A DNA stretch of 64,000 bases from Solirubrobacter sp963798325 (GTDB lineage Bacteria; Actinomycetota; Thermoleophilia; Solirubrobacterales; Solirubrobacteraceae), in the NCBI GenBank assembly GCA_963798325.1, contig CAWCSS010000009.1, forward strand, positions 248,001-312,000, in the 5' to 3' direction. This document shows, piece by piece, positions 33,543-42,376 of this stretch. How positions within the stretch are numbered: the stretch's first letter is position 1; every line of letters begins with the position of its first letter. The translations under genes and the position numbers were made by a program. The notes beneath the pieces are model-generated. The model had not been told where the DNA came from and ran no database searches. It worked only from the letters and a program-made list of their open reading frames with translations.

Positions 33543-33785
33543 CTGCTCTCACGATAGAGAATGAATCGCTCCAGGGCGTCCTCGTCGACGTCGTAATCGA
33601 ACAAATCCTGGCCGTCGACCGCAACGACGGGAATCCGCTCCAGATAACGCGCGTGGAGCACGTCGTCGGTGGTGATGTCGACCTCCTGCGAGCGTGAACG
33701 GCACCCGGGTTTGTACGCGCTGAAGCGATTCCCGCGCCTCGTCGCAGAGGTGGCAGCCGGGGCGCGCGTAGAGCGTGACGATCAC
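33539..33785 (-). CDS. Glutaredoxin-like (DUF836) protein, frameshifted
   Basis: From GTG 33785: VIVTLYARPGCHLCDEARES, a thioredoxin-fold start with a CxxC (CHLC) motif, then after a shift near 33697 EVDITTDDVLHARYLERIPVVAVDG with the cis-Pro segment IPVV of glutaredoxin folds, and DEDALERFILYRESR. About 82 residues, normal for DUF836. The stop overlaps the rex start, so it is coupled to rex. It likely exchanges thiols in the cytoplasm. Confidence 0.8.
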
Positions 33786-33832
33786 TTGCGAGGTGCGGAC
33801 GGTCGGCTCGGACTGGTTCGGCGCCCAGGCGC

Positions 33833-36254
33833 TCACGCGGAAGCGTACCCGCCTGCGAGGCACGGCAGCGTGTAGCCGTACTCGGCGGGCATCAGCTCGC
33901 GCGCGCCGCCGGGGAAGGTCAGGGTGCGCTTGATGTTGCCCTTGGCGTTGACGAGGTCGAGCATCAGCTTCTCGACGACCTGGATCTGCGTCTGCGGGCC
34001 GCGTTTGAACGCGCCGAGGGTGAAGCGCACGCGGCGGCCGTTGCGGTCGACCTTCAGCGGGCCGACGTTGACCGGCTCGACCTTGTCGGGGTGGACAGCC
34101 ACGGCACGGACGCGACGACCCTGCCGCCGGCGAGGGCCGCCAGGCGGCCGGTGGTGGTGCCGGGCTTGGGGAGCCGGACGCTGACCTCGGTGGGCGTGCC
34201 GGGGGTGACGGTGAGCGACTGCGGCTGGGCGGTGGCGCCGTCCGCTGGCCCTGAGCTGCAGGGCCGTGGAGCTCGTCGCGGTGAGCTTGATCTCGACCGG
34301 GTTGAGCGGGTCGCTGACCGCGGTCGGAGGGTCGCGGTGACTGCCGGAAGTGGGCTCGCGGACGGCGCCGGCGCCGGCGCGCTCGGGCGGGAGATCCTCG
34401 GTCGGCGGCGGCGATGATCGCGGCGCGCAACTGCAGCGGGGTGAGCTCGGGGTGCGCGCGGGCGTACTTGGCCGCCGCGGCGGCGACGTGGGCGGCGGCG
34501 ATCGCGGTACGCCGCCGACGACGCCGTTGATCCGCCGTGAGCGCTCGGACGCCGCCGCGAGGTCGGGCTTCGGGCGCCCGCCGGCGCTCGGGCCCTGCGC
34601 GGTGTTGGGCGAGACATGGGCGCTGCGTCGGTCTGCGGGGCGCGCGCTCGGGCGGGCCGAAGCCGACCTTCGTGCCGGGCTTGAGCTTGAGCAGCCTGCG
34701 CGGCGGCGTCGCCGGTGACGCCGACGACCGGCGCGGCGGAGCGACCGGCGGGGATCGACGGCAGCGGCTCGTCGCCGGGCCGCGCCAGCAGCACCGCGCG
34801 CGGCGCCGACCGCGGCGGCCGCCGCGGCCTGCGCGCCGGGGTTGGCGCCCGCCTTGACGATCACGACCTTGCCGCGCAGCGCGGTCTGGTGCGCCGAGCA
34901 CCGCGGCGTCGGTGTCCTGGACCGGGCCGGCGGTCGTGCCGGCGGCGCGGCGGCCTGCCGGCCAGGACGGCGGCGTCGGCGAGCGTGTCGCCGTCGAGCG
35001 TTGAGCGCGGTGCGCGGGGCCGGCTCGGGGCCGGCGAGCGCGCCGACGGCGAGCGCGTCGGGCGCGCCGCGGGCGAGCCGACGGTGCCGCTGCCGGGCTG
35101 GCCGCGCCCTCGTTGCCCGCGGGGGCGACGACGAGCGTGCCGAGGCCCGCGGCGCCCTCGACGGCCTCGGCCTCGGGCGGTGTCGCTGAAGCCCGCGTAG
35201 GGCGCGTTGACGCCGATCAGCGCGACCGGGACGTGATCGGACGTGTCCCGGTCGCCGTTGGGGTCGACCGCGTGCTCGAGCCCCGCGATGAGCGCGTCGG
35301 TCGTGGTCGAGGCCTCCGACGGCGCCGCCCGCGGCCCGCAGCGCGGCGATCGCGGATCGGCAGCACCCGCTCGCCCCGCGGCGGCGACGATGCCGGCCAG
35401 CGCGGTCCCGCTGGTCTCCTTGCGCTTCGTGCCCGGGTCGGTGCCGGGCCTGGGGTCGCGATCGCGGTCGACCGCGTCGTAGCCGGGGTCGGCGTGACCG
35501 TTGAGCGCCTTCGAGTCGACCCCGGTGTCGAGCACGGCGACCGGCGGCTTGCCGTTGAGGTCCGCCTTCTCGACGGTCGCGTTGCTCGCCAACGGGACCG
35601 GCTCGCTGGTCGCCGGGTACGCGCGGCGGACGGTCCGCACCTGGACGCCGGGCGAGTTCAGCTTCGGCAGATCGCGCGTCGGACCGTCGCCGCGAAGCCG
35701 TTCCACACGCGATAGAAGGCCACGACGTCGCGCAGCACGACGCCGCGCGCGGCGAGCGCGCTGCGGGTCGTGATCGCCTCGCGCTTGAGCGAGTCGATGA
35801 CCTTGCGCTGCTCGTCCGCGCCCATCGAGCGCGCGTTGCGCGCCGCACCGAGCGGCTTGCGCGAGAACTGCACGAGCACGCGGACTGCTCGGACCCGCGC
35901 AGCTGCGCCGGCGAGCGCCCGTCGTAGGGCACGGGGTCGGCGAGCGAGACGGGCGGCGCGCCGTTGACGCGCGGCAGCGGCCCCGCACCGCCGCCGACCA
36001 GCACGACACGAGGATCACGGCGGGGACGACCGCGACGGCAGCGCCGACGAGGACCGCGAGCGGCGGCCGGCGGCGAGTCGCGCCGGGGGCGTCCGGCGGC
36101 GAGTCCGCGCGGCGCGGCGACGCGCGCGGCGGCGAGCGCGGCGCGGCGACGCGCCGGCGGCGGGCCGCGGCGGCGCCGCGGGCGCGGCGCGCTCGGCGCG
36201 CCCCGCGCGGGCGGGCGCCTGCGCGTCCGCTTCGCGCGGCGGGTCGGGGCTCAC
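33833..36254 (-). CDS. Subtilisin-like (S8) protein with I9 prodomain; catalytic His and Ser apparently lost; many frameshifts
   Basis: From GTG 36254: an Ala/Pro/Arg-rich head, one hydrophobic segment (LAVLVGAAVAVVPAVILVS), an inhibitor-I9-like segment (VLVQFSRKPLGAARNARS) and an S8 core. The Asp block is normal (PVAVLDTGVDSKALNGH). The expected HGT motif reads KETSGTALAGIVAAAG (Ser for His), and the expected GTSxAAPHVAG reads GTAIAAAHVAAAAAKY (Ala for Ser) once a local one-base shift is allowed. A C-terminal beta domain ends in YGYTLPCLAGGYASA. At least ten frame changes occur. It may be a catalytically dead subtilase, anchored to the membrane. Its start overlaps the tsaD stop. Confidence 0.7.
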
Positions 36255-37223
36255 GCGGCGCGCTTCGTCGCGTACGCGTCGAGCGCCAGGTAGTCCGGGT
36301 ACGGCCGGGGGCGGACGTAGCGGGCGGCGCTAGGCGATCATCGCCGCGTTGTCCGTGCACAGCGCGTGCGGGGGGACGTGGACGGGCACGCCGAGGCCTT
36401 CGGCGCGGCTGCGCAGCAGGCGGTTCGCGGCCACGCCGCCGCCGATCGCCAGGCGCGGCGACGGCTCGTCCTCCAGCGCGCGCTCGACGCGCAGCATCAG
36501 CGCCTCGACGATCGCGTGCTCGTAGGCCGCGGCGAGGTCCGCCCGCAGCGCGACCGCCTCGTCGCCGAGGTCGCGGACCTTGTACAGCAGCGCGGTCTTC
36601 AGGCCCGCGAAGGAGAAGTCGAGGCCGCCCATCTTCGCCCCGATCGGGAACTCGAACGCCGACGGATCGCCCTCCAGCGCGAGCCTCGACAGCGCCGGCC
36701 CGCCCGGGAAGCCGAGCCCGAGCATCCGCGCGCCCTTGTCGAACGCCTCGCCCGCGGCGTCGTCGAGCGTCTGGCCGAGCGTCTCGTAGCCGTCGTGGTC
36801 GGTCACGCGCGCCAGGAACGTGTGCCCGCCGGACGCGACCAGGCACAGGAACGGCGGCTCGAAGCCGCCCAGGTAAGTTCGCGGCGACGTGGCCCTGCAG
36901 GTGGTCGACCGCCGCGAGCGGCAGCCGGCGCGACGCCGCGAGCCCCTTCGCCGTCGCCACGCCGATCAGCAGCGCGCCCACCAGCCCCGGCCCCTGGGTG
37001 ACGGCGACGAGGTCGATCTCGTCCAGCGACGTCCCTGTCCAGCGCCTCGTCGACGATCGCATTGACCTGCTCGAGGTGATGCCGCGAAGCCCACTCGGGC
37101 ACGACGCCGCCGAAGCGCTCGTGCACGCCCTGGGAGGAGACGACGTTCGACGCGGATCTCACCCGCGTGGGTGACGACCGCGGCGCAGGTGTCGTCGCAG
37201 GAGGTCTCGAGCGCCAGGATCAC
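36251..37223 (-). CDS. tsaD: tRNA t6A threonylcarbamoyltransferase TsaD, frameshifted
   Basis: GTG 37223 starts VILALETSCDDTCAAVV, the TsaD N-terminus. Further segments in shifted frames: SASNVVSSQGVHERFGGVVPEWASRHH (metal-binding His region), DLVAVTQGPGLVGALLIGV, FLCLVASGGHT, and the ATP-site region LAIGGGVAANRLLRSRAEG, then NAAMIA. The native C-terminus ARYVRPRPYPDYLALDAYATKRAA ends at 36251 in another frame, overlapping the S8 gene start (GTGA). About 324 codons, as expected. It transfers threonylcarbamoyl to A37 of ANN-decoding tRNAs with TsaB and TsaE, both upstream here. Shifts near 37170, 37130, 37035, 36880 and 36332. Confidence 0.9.
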
Positions 37224-37721
37224 GTGCCGGGAACGTCCTCGAGGGTGCCGCGCAGCGTCGCGGGGGTGCTCCACATGATGATCGCGTCCTCGCCGTTGTC
37301 CTGGTAGTAGCGCCGGCGAACGCCCGCCGAGCGGAAGCCGAAGGACTCATAGAGCGTGATCGCGCCGCCGTTGGTGCGCCGGACCTCGAGCGTGAGCTGC
37401 GCGTCGTCGCCGACGCGCTCCAGCAGCGCCTAGAGCATCGCGGTGGCGATCCCGCGGCGGCGCTGGGTCGGATCGACGGCGACGTTCATCACGTGCCAGA
37501 CCGTGTCGTAGCGCGAGCAGATCATGTACCCGCCGAGCTCCGTCGCCCACGCCGGGAATCTCCGCCGCCAGGCAGATGCCGCTCGGCTTGGAGAGCTCGA
37601 GCACGAACATGGCCAGCGACCACGGCGTCGTGAAGGCCCGTCGCTCGATGGCGACGACCTGCGGCAGGTCGGCGTAGGTGAGGCGGCGGACCTGTATGGC
37701 GGCGGCTGGTGGGGCGGTCAA
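37220..37721 (-). CDS. rimI: RimI-type ribosomal protein alanine acetyltransferase, frameshifted, in-frame TAG
   Basis: TTG 37721 (overlapping the tsaB stop) leads into VRRLTYADLPQVVAIERRAF and TTPWSLAMFVLELSKPSGIC, the RimI GNAT start. After a shift near 37555 the frame reads TVWHVMNVAVDPTQRRRGIATAML, the acetyl-CoA pyrophosphate loop (RRRGIA), then a TAG at 37430-37432, then ALLERVGDDAQLTLEVRRTNGGAITLYESFGF and a C-terminus ending at 37220. The enzyme acetylates the N-terminal Ala of ribosomal protein S18. Position between tsaB and tsaD is a well-known arrangement. The stop overlaps the tsaD start (GTGA). Confidence 0.85.
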
Positions 37722-38459
37722 CTCGGGGGTGGCGGGGGGACGGCGTCCGGCTCGCGGCGGTAGTCCGGGAGCAGGGCGTCGCGGTCGACGGGCTCTCTCG
37801 CCCGTCCCAGCCGGCAGACCATCAGGGCACTGACCCGGTGGGCGGGAGAGCCGTCGGACGGCACCGCCGCTCCGGCCCGTTCGAGCTCCACTCGAAAGCG
37901 TACCGCCCCGTCGCCCACGGCCAGCATCGGGTTGCGTCCCCACTCGCGCCGCGCGGAGATGCGCTCGGCCAGCTCGGCGGGCGTCATCTACCGACGCCTC
38001 CATCGTCGTGCGGTGGTGGCGGTAGACGGCGGCGAAGACCTCGCCGCGGCGCGCGTCGATCACCGCGAGCACGGGCCCGGAGACGTCCGGCTTGCCCGGC
38101 AGGTCGAGCTCGTTCGGGCTCGCCAGGTCGACGCCGCGGGCGAGCGCCTCGAGGCTGGAGACGCCGACGACCGGCAGATCGCGGCCCTGGCGAGCGCCCG
38201 CGCGGTCGAGACGCCGAGCCGCAGCCCGGTGAACCCGCCGGGCCCGGTGCCGACACAGATCCGCGTGACCTCATCCCAGCTGACCAGCGCCTGCTCGAGC
38301 GCCTGCTCGAGCAGCGGCTGCAGCACCGACGCGTGGCGCGGGCTCTCGTGTGCGGCGGGATCGTCGCGGCGTTCCACCTCGCGACCGCTCGGGACGAAGA
38401 CCGCGACGGAGGTGCGAACGGGTCGACGTGTCGATTCCGACGATGGCGCCGGTCGTCAT
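37718..38459 (-). CDS. tsaB: tRNA t6A biosynthesis protein TsaB, frameshifted
   Basis: ATG 38459 starts MTTGAIVGIDTSTR. Shifted segments give SPRHASVLQPLLEQALEQAL, then ICVGTGPGGFTGLRLGVSTARALARA (the ASKHA core of TsaB), LAVIDARRGEVFAAVYRHH, and a C-terminal part MTPAELAERISARREWGRNP to the stop at 37718. It is the scaffold partner of TsaD in t6A synthesis. ATG overlaps the tsaE stop and the stop overlaps the rimI TTG. Frame changes lie near 38410, 38350, 38170 and 38000. Confidence 0.85.
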
Positions 38460-38881
38460 GGATCGACCTCGATCCGCCGTCGATCGCCGCCCGCGTGCGC
38501 GAGCCGGACCCGATGCTTCACACGCTCGGCCGGCCACGCCTCCTCGGCGTGCTCCGGCCATTCGATGAAGACGATCGCGTCGTCGGTGAAAAACGGGTCG
38601 AGCAGTCCGGGGTCTTCACCCGCCATTCCAGCGAGCCTATACAGATCCAGATGTGCCAGCGGGCCGTGATGTCCGTCGTGCAGGTGCCCGACGACGAACG
38701 TCGGCGAAGTGACCGGCCCTTCGACGCCGAGGCTGCGCAGCGCGCCGCGCACGAACGTCGTCTTCCCCGCCCCCAACTCGCCGGAGATCAGCACGACGTC
38801 GCCAGGCTCGAGCGTCGCCGCCAGCCGAGCGCCGGCGCGTTCGGTCTCCTCGGGCCCGGCGGTCAGCTCAGTCGCGTTCAA
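38456..38881 (-). CDS. tsaE: t6A biosynthesis ATPase TsaE
   Basis: About 141 residues, intact. P-loop ISGELGAGKTTFVRGALRSLG, the segment VTSPTFVVGHLHDG and HLDLYRLAG, and Walker-B-like AIVFIEWPEHAEE are typical of TsaE. It drives turnover of the TsaB-TsaD complex with ATP. The start is uncertain: TTG 38881 (LNATELTAGPEETE) overlaps the stop of the LPYTG gene by 14 bases; no ATG is in place. It opens the tsaE-tsaB-rimI-tsaD run. Confidence 0.9.
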   Translation of the reverse strand: MNATELTAGPEETERAGARLAATLEPGDVVLISGELGAGKTTFVRGALRSLGVEGPVTSPTFVVGHLHDGHHGPLAHLDLYRLAGMAGEDPGLLDPFFTDDAIVFIEWPEHAEEAWPAERVKHRVRLAHAGGDRRRIEVDP

Positions 38882-39226
38882 CGGCGATCCGGGCGCGCAG
38901 CGCGAGGCCGGTGCCGAGCAGAAGGGCGCCGCCGAGGGCGAGCGGCCAGGCATCGACGCCCGTGTACGGGAGCGTCGGCGGTCCGGGGTCTTCTGCGGCT
39001 GTGCTGGTGCAGGAGTGGCGGCGGCGGTCGCCGTCGCGGCGGGCCGGGCGGGCGCGGGCGTCGCCGTCGCCCGCGGGCGCTGCGGCGTCGGCGTGGGCGT
39101 GGCCTGCTCGGACTCGTCCCCGAACGGATCGGAGTACTGGTCGTCGCCGGCGCCCTGAGCGAACGCGCTTGCGGGCGCGAGGGCGACCACGGCGGCGGCG
39201 GTTGCGAGCGCGTGCCGGAACGTCAT
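38868..39226 (-). CDS. Exported protein with LPYTG sorting-like signal, frameshifted
   Basis: ATG 39226 starts a signal peptide (MTFRHALATAAAVVALAPASAFA) followed by a Pro/Thr/Ala-rich stalk (ATPTPTPQRPRATATPAPA). After a shift near 39010 the frame ends in PPTLPYTGVDAWPLALGGAL, a hydrophobic segment and RARIAVERD: LPxTG, membrane helix and charged tail, the layout of a sortase substrate. No sortase is in the window. It is small (about 119 residues) and heads the tsa operon, an unusual place for a surface protein. Confidence 0.75.
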
Positions 39227-39282
39227 CGGCGGGCCAGTGTAGACCGGTGCCCTCCTGTGCATCGGCTACGGTCATCCGCGCG

Positions 39283-40425
39283 ATGGCCCACATCCTCGTG
39301 CTCACCGACCGCGACTGGACGCATCCGCAGGGCGGCGGGACGGGCGCGAACCTCTTCGGGCAGGTCGCGTATTGGCTCGCGTGGGGCCATCGCGTGACGG
39401 TCGTCGCGGGCGCCTACGACGGCGCCGAGCGCGTCGCAGCGGCCCGCCGAAGGGCTCGAGCTGCACCACATGGGCACGCGGCTCACGGTCTTCCCGCGGG
39501 CGGCGTGGGCGGTCCTGCGCGGGCTCGGGCGGGATGCCGACGTCGTGCTCGAGGTGGTCAACGGGATCGCGTTCCTGACCCCGCTGTGGCTGCGTAAGCC
39601 GCGGGTGACGCTCGTGCACCACGTCCATCAGGACCATTACGTCACCGAGCTGGGCCGCGCGGGCGAGGTCGCCGGGCTGGTCGCCGAGGCGCTGCCGCTG
39701 AAGCTGCTCTACGGCGATGCGCCCTTTCTGACGATCTCTGAGTCGGCCGCGCGACGATCTGGCCGCGCTCGGCGTCCGCCGGACGCGACGGTCGGCTACC
39801 TGGGCGTCGTCCCGCTGGAGACGGACGCGCGGCGCTCGGACACGCCGCGCCTGCTCTATCTCGGGCGGCTGAAGAAGCTACAAGCGGATCGAGTTGCTGC
39901 TCGACGCCGTCGAGGCCATGCCCGGCGTCGTGCTCGACATCGCCGGCGAGGGCGACCACCGGCCGGACCTCGAGGCCGAGATCGCGCGCCGCGGCCTCGG
40001 CGACCGCGTGCTGCTGCACGGGCATGTCTCCGAGGAGCGCAAGGCGGAGCTCTACGCACGGGCGTGGGTGAACGTGACCGCGTCCTCGGCCGAGGGCTGG
40101 TGCCTGACGGTCATGGAGGCCGCGACCGTGCGGGACGCCGAGCGCGGCGCTGCGCGTCGGCGGGCTGCCGGAGTCGATCGTCGACGGCGTCACCGGCCTG
40201 CTGGCCGACGACGGGCCGGGCCTGGCACGGCCGCGTCCAGCGGCTCGTCGCCGACACGGAGTTGCGCGAGTCGATGGGCGCCGCCGCGAAGACGCGCGCG
40301 GCGACGTTCACGTGGGAGCGCACGGCGCGCGAGACGCTCGACCTGCTGACCACGGCCTCCGAGGAGCCGCGGATCTCGCTGCGCGACGACACTCGCGCGC
40401 TCCGAGACGCTGAAGGCCGTCGGGC
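39283..40425 (+). CDS. Glycosyltransferase family 4, frameshifted
   Basis: From ATG 39283: MAHILVLTDRDWTHPQGGGTGANL, a GT-B N-terminal start with the Gly-rich nucleotide-sugar loop, then VTLVHHVHQDHYVTELG. The C-terminal Rossmann half reads LLYLGRLKKLQADR, GDRVLLHGHVSEERKAELYA and ASSAEGWCLTVMEAA, where the Glu-x7-Glu-type region (EGW..TVMEA) is expected. Shifts near 39445, 39755, 39880, 40130, 40215 and 40395 break it. The exact end is not resolvable; it runs directly into the flippase gene. It should add a sugar during surface-polysaccharide assembly on the inner membrane face. Confidence 0.75.
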
Positions 40426-41675
40426 ATGGCCGCGGCGACGATGGCCAACAACGCGCTCGCGGTGATCTTCACCGTCGCTCTCGCGCGCCTGCTGGGGGCC
40501 GAGGACTACGGGTCGCTGGCGGCGGTCATCTCGACGTTCGTGATCCTCTCGGTGCCCGGGCTCGGCGGTGCAGGTCGCGGTCGCGCGCGAGATCGCGCTC
40601 GGCCGGCTCGGCTCGGGCGCGGAACTCGCCGCGACGCTCGGCGTCTGGCGAAAACGCCTGCTCGTGCTGGGTCTCGTCGACCGCGCTCGTCGCGGGCCTG
40701 CTGCGCCAGCCGATCGCCGACCTGATCGCGCGTGCCCGAGGCCTGGGCGGCGGCGGCCACCGCTGCCGACCGGCGTCGCTGTGGCTGTTGCTCTCGCTCG
40801 AGCGCGGCGCGCTCCAGGGCGTGCACGCCTACAAGCCGGTCGCGTGGTCGCTCGTCTTCGAGGCCGTCGGGCGGCTCGATCGTTCGGGCGTCATCCTCGT
40901 GGTCGCCGGCCTGGGCGTCACCGGCGCGTACCTGGGCACGCCGCTGTCGCTGCATCGCGATCGCGTCCTGGCTGTGGCTCGTGGAGCCGGCGCGCGGTTC
41001 GGCGCGCCGGACCCGAGCGCCGGACACGCCGCCTGCTGGAGCCTGATGGGCGGCGCGTGGGCGCGGTCGGCCGGGCTGTTCCTGCTCGCGATGCTCCAGA
41101 ACGTCGACGTGATCATGGTCAAGCGCCAGATCGGCGGCGACGAGGCGGGCGCCTACGCGGCGGCCGCGGTGGCGGCGAAGGCCGTCGTCTGGGTCGCGAT
41201 CGGCATCGGGCTCTACCTGCTGCCCGAGGCGACGCGCGCGCGCGCGGCGCGGGCTGGACCCGCGGCCGGTGCTGATGCGCGCGCTCGGCCGTCGTGGGCG
41301 CGGTCGCGGTCCCGATGCTGATCGTCTACGGCGCTGTTCCCGGAGACCGTGCTGCGGCTGGCCTTCGGGCCGGAGACCGTCGTCGCGGCCGGACGCGCTG
41401 TTCGTCCTCGGCTGCGCGATGACGCTGCTCGCCGTCGGCTACCTCGCGTGTCCAGTACATGCTCGCGCTCGGAGCGCATGGCGTTCCTGCCGGTGCTCGG
41501 CGGTCGTCGCGGTCGCCGAGATCGCTGCTGCTCGGGCGGCCTGGGCATCGAGTCGCTGCTGACCTTCGCGGCGATCGTCCTCGGCGCTGCAGGCGACGGC
41601 CGGCGATGCTCGGTGCTCGGCGATCGGCCTGCTCGTCCCCCTGGCGCCGTCGGCGGGCGGCTGCCGCGGCCTTGA
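40426..41675 (+). CDS. Wzx-type polysaccharide flippase, frameshifted
   Basis: ATMANNALAVIFTVALARLLGAEDYG is the typical first helix of an oligosaccharide flippase. Later segments in several frames include ASLWLLLSLERGALQGVHAYKP, FLLAMLQNVDVIMVKRQIGGDEAGAYAAA and GIGLYLLPEATRA; about 12 membrane helices are expected. Its stop at 41673-41675 precedes the methyltransferase. The start is given as ATG 40426 but the native one may be some 30 bases upstream. It would move lipid-linked oligosaccharides across the membrane. Confidence 0.75.
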
Positions 41676-42376
41676 CTCGAGATCGAGGGCTGGCTGACCG
41701 CGGCGCAGGCGGCGCGGCTCTGGAGCCGCGCGCCGCGCGCTCGCGGCCCGCCGGGGGCGGTGGTCGAGATCGGCTCGTTCCGCGGGCGCTCGACGGTCGT
41801 GCTGGCGCGGCGCGCCGCGGGCGTCGGTGGTGGCGATCGACCCGCACGCGGGCAGCGACCGCGGGCCGCAGGAGATCGCGGCCGACGCCGCGCGCGGCGA
41901 CGCGGACTTCGCGGCTTTCACGGCGAACCTCGCGCGCCGCGGGCGTCGCCGACCGCGGTGCGCCACGTGCGCAAGCTGTCCTCGGCCAGGCGCACGGCGA
42001 CGTCGCCGGGGCGATCTCGCTGCTGTACGTCGACGGCGCGCACCGCTTCGGGCCGGCGCGGGCCGACATGCGCGACTGGGGCGCGCGGGTCGTGCCGCGG
42101 CGGGACGATGCTCGTCCACGACGCTTCTCCTCGGTCGGCGTGACGCTCGCGCTGCTGCGTCGCTGACGCGTGCGCGAGCTGGCGCTACGCCGGCCGCGAC
42201 CGGCTCGCTGGCGGAGTACCGGCGCGAAGGCCGCGGCGGCGCCGCAGCGCGCGCGCCATGGCTCGCGCAGCTGCCGTGGTTCGCGCGCAACGTGGTGATC
42301 AAGGTGCTGATCGTGGCGGGGCGGCGGCGTGGGCGGAGCGGCTGGGGCTCGACCCGCCGCACCCTGGCCCTACTGA
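41676..42376 (+). CDS. Class I SAM-dependent methyltransferase (Methyltransf_24 type), frameshifted
   Basis: Segments: VVEIGSFRGRSTVVLARRAA (SAM-binding loop), VVAIDPHAGSDRGPQEIAA (acidic residue after strand 2), AISLLYVDGAHRFGPARADM (the DGxH block typical of this family) and AQLPWFARNVVIKVLIVAG at the end. The start codon cannot be placed because the frame is disturbed at 41672-41682; the stop TGA 42374-42376 needs a one-base correction. It overlaps the convergent AftD-like gene by a few bases. It may methylate a sugar in the polysaccharide pathway. Confidence 0.7.

Noticed and set aside
36251..38881. tsa genes as true pseudogenes
   Set aside because: All parts of each protein are present in order with intact 4-base overlaps, and the pathway is essential in most bacteria, so sequence error is more likely.
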